Of a stretch of 64,000 bases of DNA, positions 63,079 to 64,000 are shown in pieces. Both the position numbers and the translations under genes were made by a program. The stretch lies in contig CAYWYR010000008.1 of the NCBI GenBank assembly GCA_964462685.1, forward strand, positions 62,001 through 126,000, given 5' to 3'. The notes beneath the pieces are model-generated. The model did not search any database and was not told where the DNA came from. It was given only the letters and a program-made list of their open reading frames with translations. Positions within the stretch are counted from its first letter, which is position 1. Each line of letters begins with the position of its first letter. The DNA comes from CAYWYR01 sp964462685. GTDB lineage: Bacteria; Bacteroidota; Ignavibacteria; Kapaibacteriales; UBA2268.

Positions 63079-63392
63079 CGGAGCAAGGCCTGAGCCTAAA
63101 AGAAAGATGGGGGCTGCCCTTCTATTATGGAAAGACATGGGTTTGCTATATAAATATTCCTAAACCGAAAAAGAAAGGCGATAGCCATATACTTGAGCTC
63201 TGCTTTACGCGAGCGAACGAACTGCCCAGCCCAACCCCGATCTTAGATTTCAAGGGTAGAAGAAGCATCGCAGGCTATACATTTCAATCCCCCGCCGCCA
63301 GCTTCGATGAATCCCTCAAACTGATAATTGATGACGCTATTGAACTTGACGGCTCAACAAACTACTCTCCTAAGACAAGGAGGGAGGAGTGA
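63006..63392 (+). CDS. DUF1801/YdhG-like protein
   Basis: A 128-residue cytoplasmic protein with the pattern of the DUF1801 (PF08818) group: GLPFYYGKTWVCYINIPK, ELCFTRANELPSP, a central GRRSIAGYTFQSP and the final helix LKLIIDDAIELDG. The function of the group is not established. The start follows GGAG. Its first 73 bases are also present as a fragment at 59413. Confidence 0.65.
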   Translation: MPIERLIEYAPEYEYLILEPNDYLTEQGLSLKERWGLPFYYGKTWVCYINIPKPKKKGDSHILELCFTRANELPSPTPILDFKGRRSIAGYTFQSPAASFDESLKLIIDDAIELDGSTNYSPKTRREE

Positions 63393-63479
63393 GTGAGGTT
63401 TTTATACTTTTCAATTTTAGCAGTTATCTAGCTATTTTTTACTATATTATAAAATCTACCGAAAATATCTGAATACAAT

Positions 63480-64000
63480 ATGAAATTCATAATTCTTTTA
63501 ATTGCTTCTTTAACCTTGAATTTCCCGGCCCTGCAATCGCAGGGGTGGGTATATTCAGAAGGTGCCAAAAACAAAGGATCAATTCTTGACATTCACTTCA
63601 AAAATGATACTTTGACGAGTCTAGTAGTGGCACAAACTAAGACCACACTCGAACAATCTCATGATGGGGGGGATAACTGGACTACCTTAGCCGAATATAA
63701 CTCTGATTTTGATCCATTACCATGGGATATGCGTTTTTTAAATCCTTCTATATTGAGGTATTTACCTGATAATGACCAATATTGGTTGGCTGGTTTTACT
63801 CCAAATCTTGCATTTTTGATTGCAGATAAAGATGTTCCTACGTTTGAAAAACTAAATATCGATAAGGGTCCTCAAGTGGTTGAATTTGATATGTATGACT
63901 CCTTAACCGGGTATGCAAGTTCAACTGCTACATATTATTTGACTAAGGATAGATGGGAGACTATTTATTCTATACAAAAAGGAGATAATCCTGTCCGTAG
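63480..64000 (+). CDS. Secreted protein with Asp-box repeat, C-terminus outside the window
   Basis: The frame starts at the ATG at 63480 and is open to the window edge (173 codons). A signal peptide (MKFIILLIASLTLNFPALQ) precedes a beta-rich body with the Asp-box SHDGGDNWTTL near 60. It resembles the propeller domain of the tandem lipoproteins at 11962-16383. A T9SS sorting domain would be expected at the missing end, by analogy. Confidence 0.6.
   Translation, partial: MKFIILLIASLTLNFPALQSQGWVYSEGAKNKGSILDIHFKNDTLTSLVVAQTKTTLEQSHDGGDNWTTLAEYNSDFDPLPWDMRFLNPSILRYLPDNDQYWLAGFTPNLAFLIADKDVPTFEKLNIDKGPQVVEFDMYDSLTGYASSTATYYLTKDRWETIYSIQKGDNPVR

Overview
The window looks like a chromosome segment of a Gram-negative bacterium of the Bacteroidota/Chlorobiota (FCB) group, at moderate GC (roughly 40-45% by eye). 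The evidence is the large number of secreted proteins ending in type IX secretion (T9SS) sorting domains, a CcoN-CcoO fusion in the cbb3 oxidase, candidate promoters of the Bacteroidota type (TAnnTTTG), many lipoproteins and the efp-accB pair. I cannot place it below phylum level; lineages such as Kapabacteria or Ignavibacteria would fit.

Layout. 1-3.7 kb: end of a large secreted protein and a Rossmann-fold dehydrogenase-like protein. 4-11.8 kb: membrane glycosyltransferase coupled to a HAD phosphatase, a pair of M16 peptidases (one active, one not), folC and a CpxP-like lipoprotein. 11.9-16.4 kb: two tandem paralogous lipoproteins with Asp-box propellers. 16.4-18.2 kb: a type II restriction-modification pair resembling HinP1I/HhaI (expected site GCGC). 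18.4-20.6 kb: metG. 20.6-27 kb: a small frameshifted gene, then a complete cbb3 oxidase locus (ccoS, ccoNO, ccoQ, ccoP, terminator, ccoG, fixH, DsbD_2-type protein). 27-35.7 kb: two small barrel proteins, a CotH/lamin-tail surface protein, a histidine kinase, ppa, a Kelch protein and a DUF2141 protein. 35.7-40 kb: a vapBC pair broken by one stop codon, asnS with a surface protein, and a dense cluster of dispersed composite repeats. 40-43.4 kb: two UmuD-like proteins (the first without its catalytic serine), a small membrane protein, murC, an RHS remnant and tRNA-Cys. 43.5-46.7 kb: efp-accB, another repeat cluster and trkH. 46.8-53.5 kb: a 14-repeat propeller protein with an IPTL-type tail, small lipoproteins, and rimB-rimK. 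53.6-58.4 kb: two periplasmic PPIases (one SurA-like) and a pentapeptide lipoprotein. 58.5-64 kb: a methyltransferase and a T9SS cargo cluster flanked by a perfect 83-bp direct repeat.

How the genes work together. Much of the window serves the cell envelope: secreted and surface-anchored proteins, periplasmic folding (SurA/PpiC, CpxP-like), processing peptidases and a peptidoglycan ligase. Housekeeping genes (metG, asnS, ppa, murC, efp, accB, folC, tRNA-Cys) are spread between them. The best candidates for something new are the UmuD-like pair with a dead partner, the modular hairpin repeats, and the 3.6-kb segment between the 83-bp repeats. Five loci are interrupted (20.6, 36, 43, 59.4 and 62.2 kb); read data are needed to separate true pseudogenes from assembly errors.
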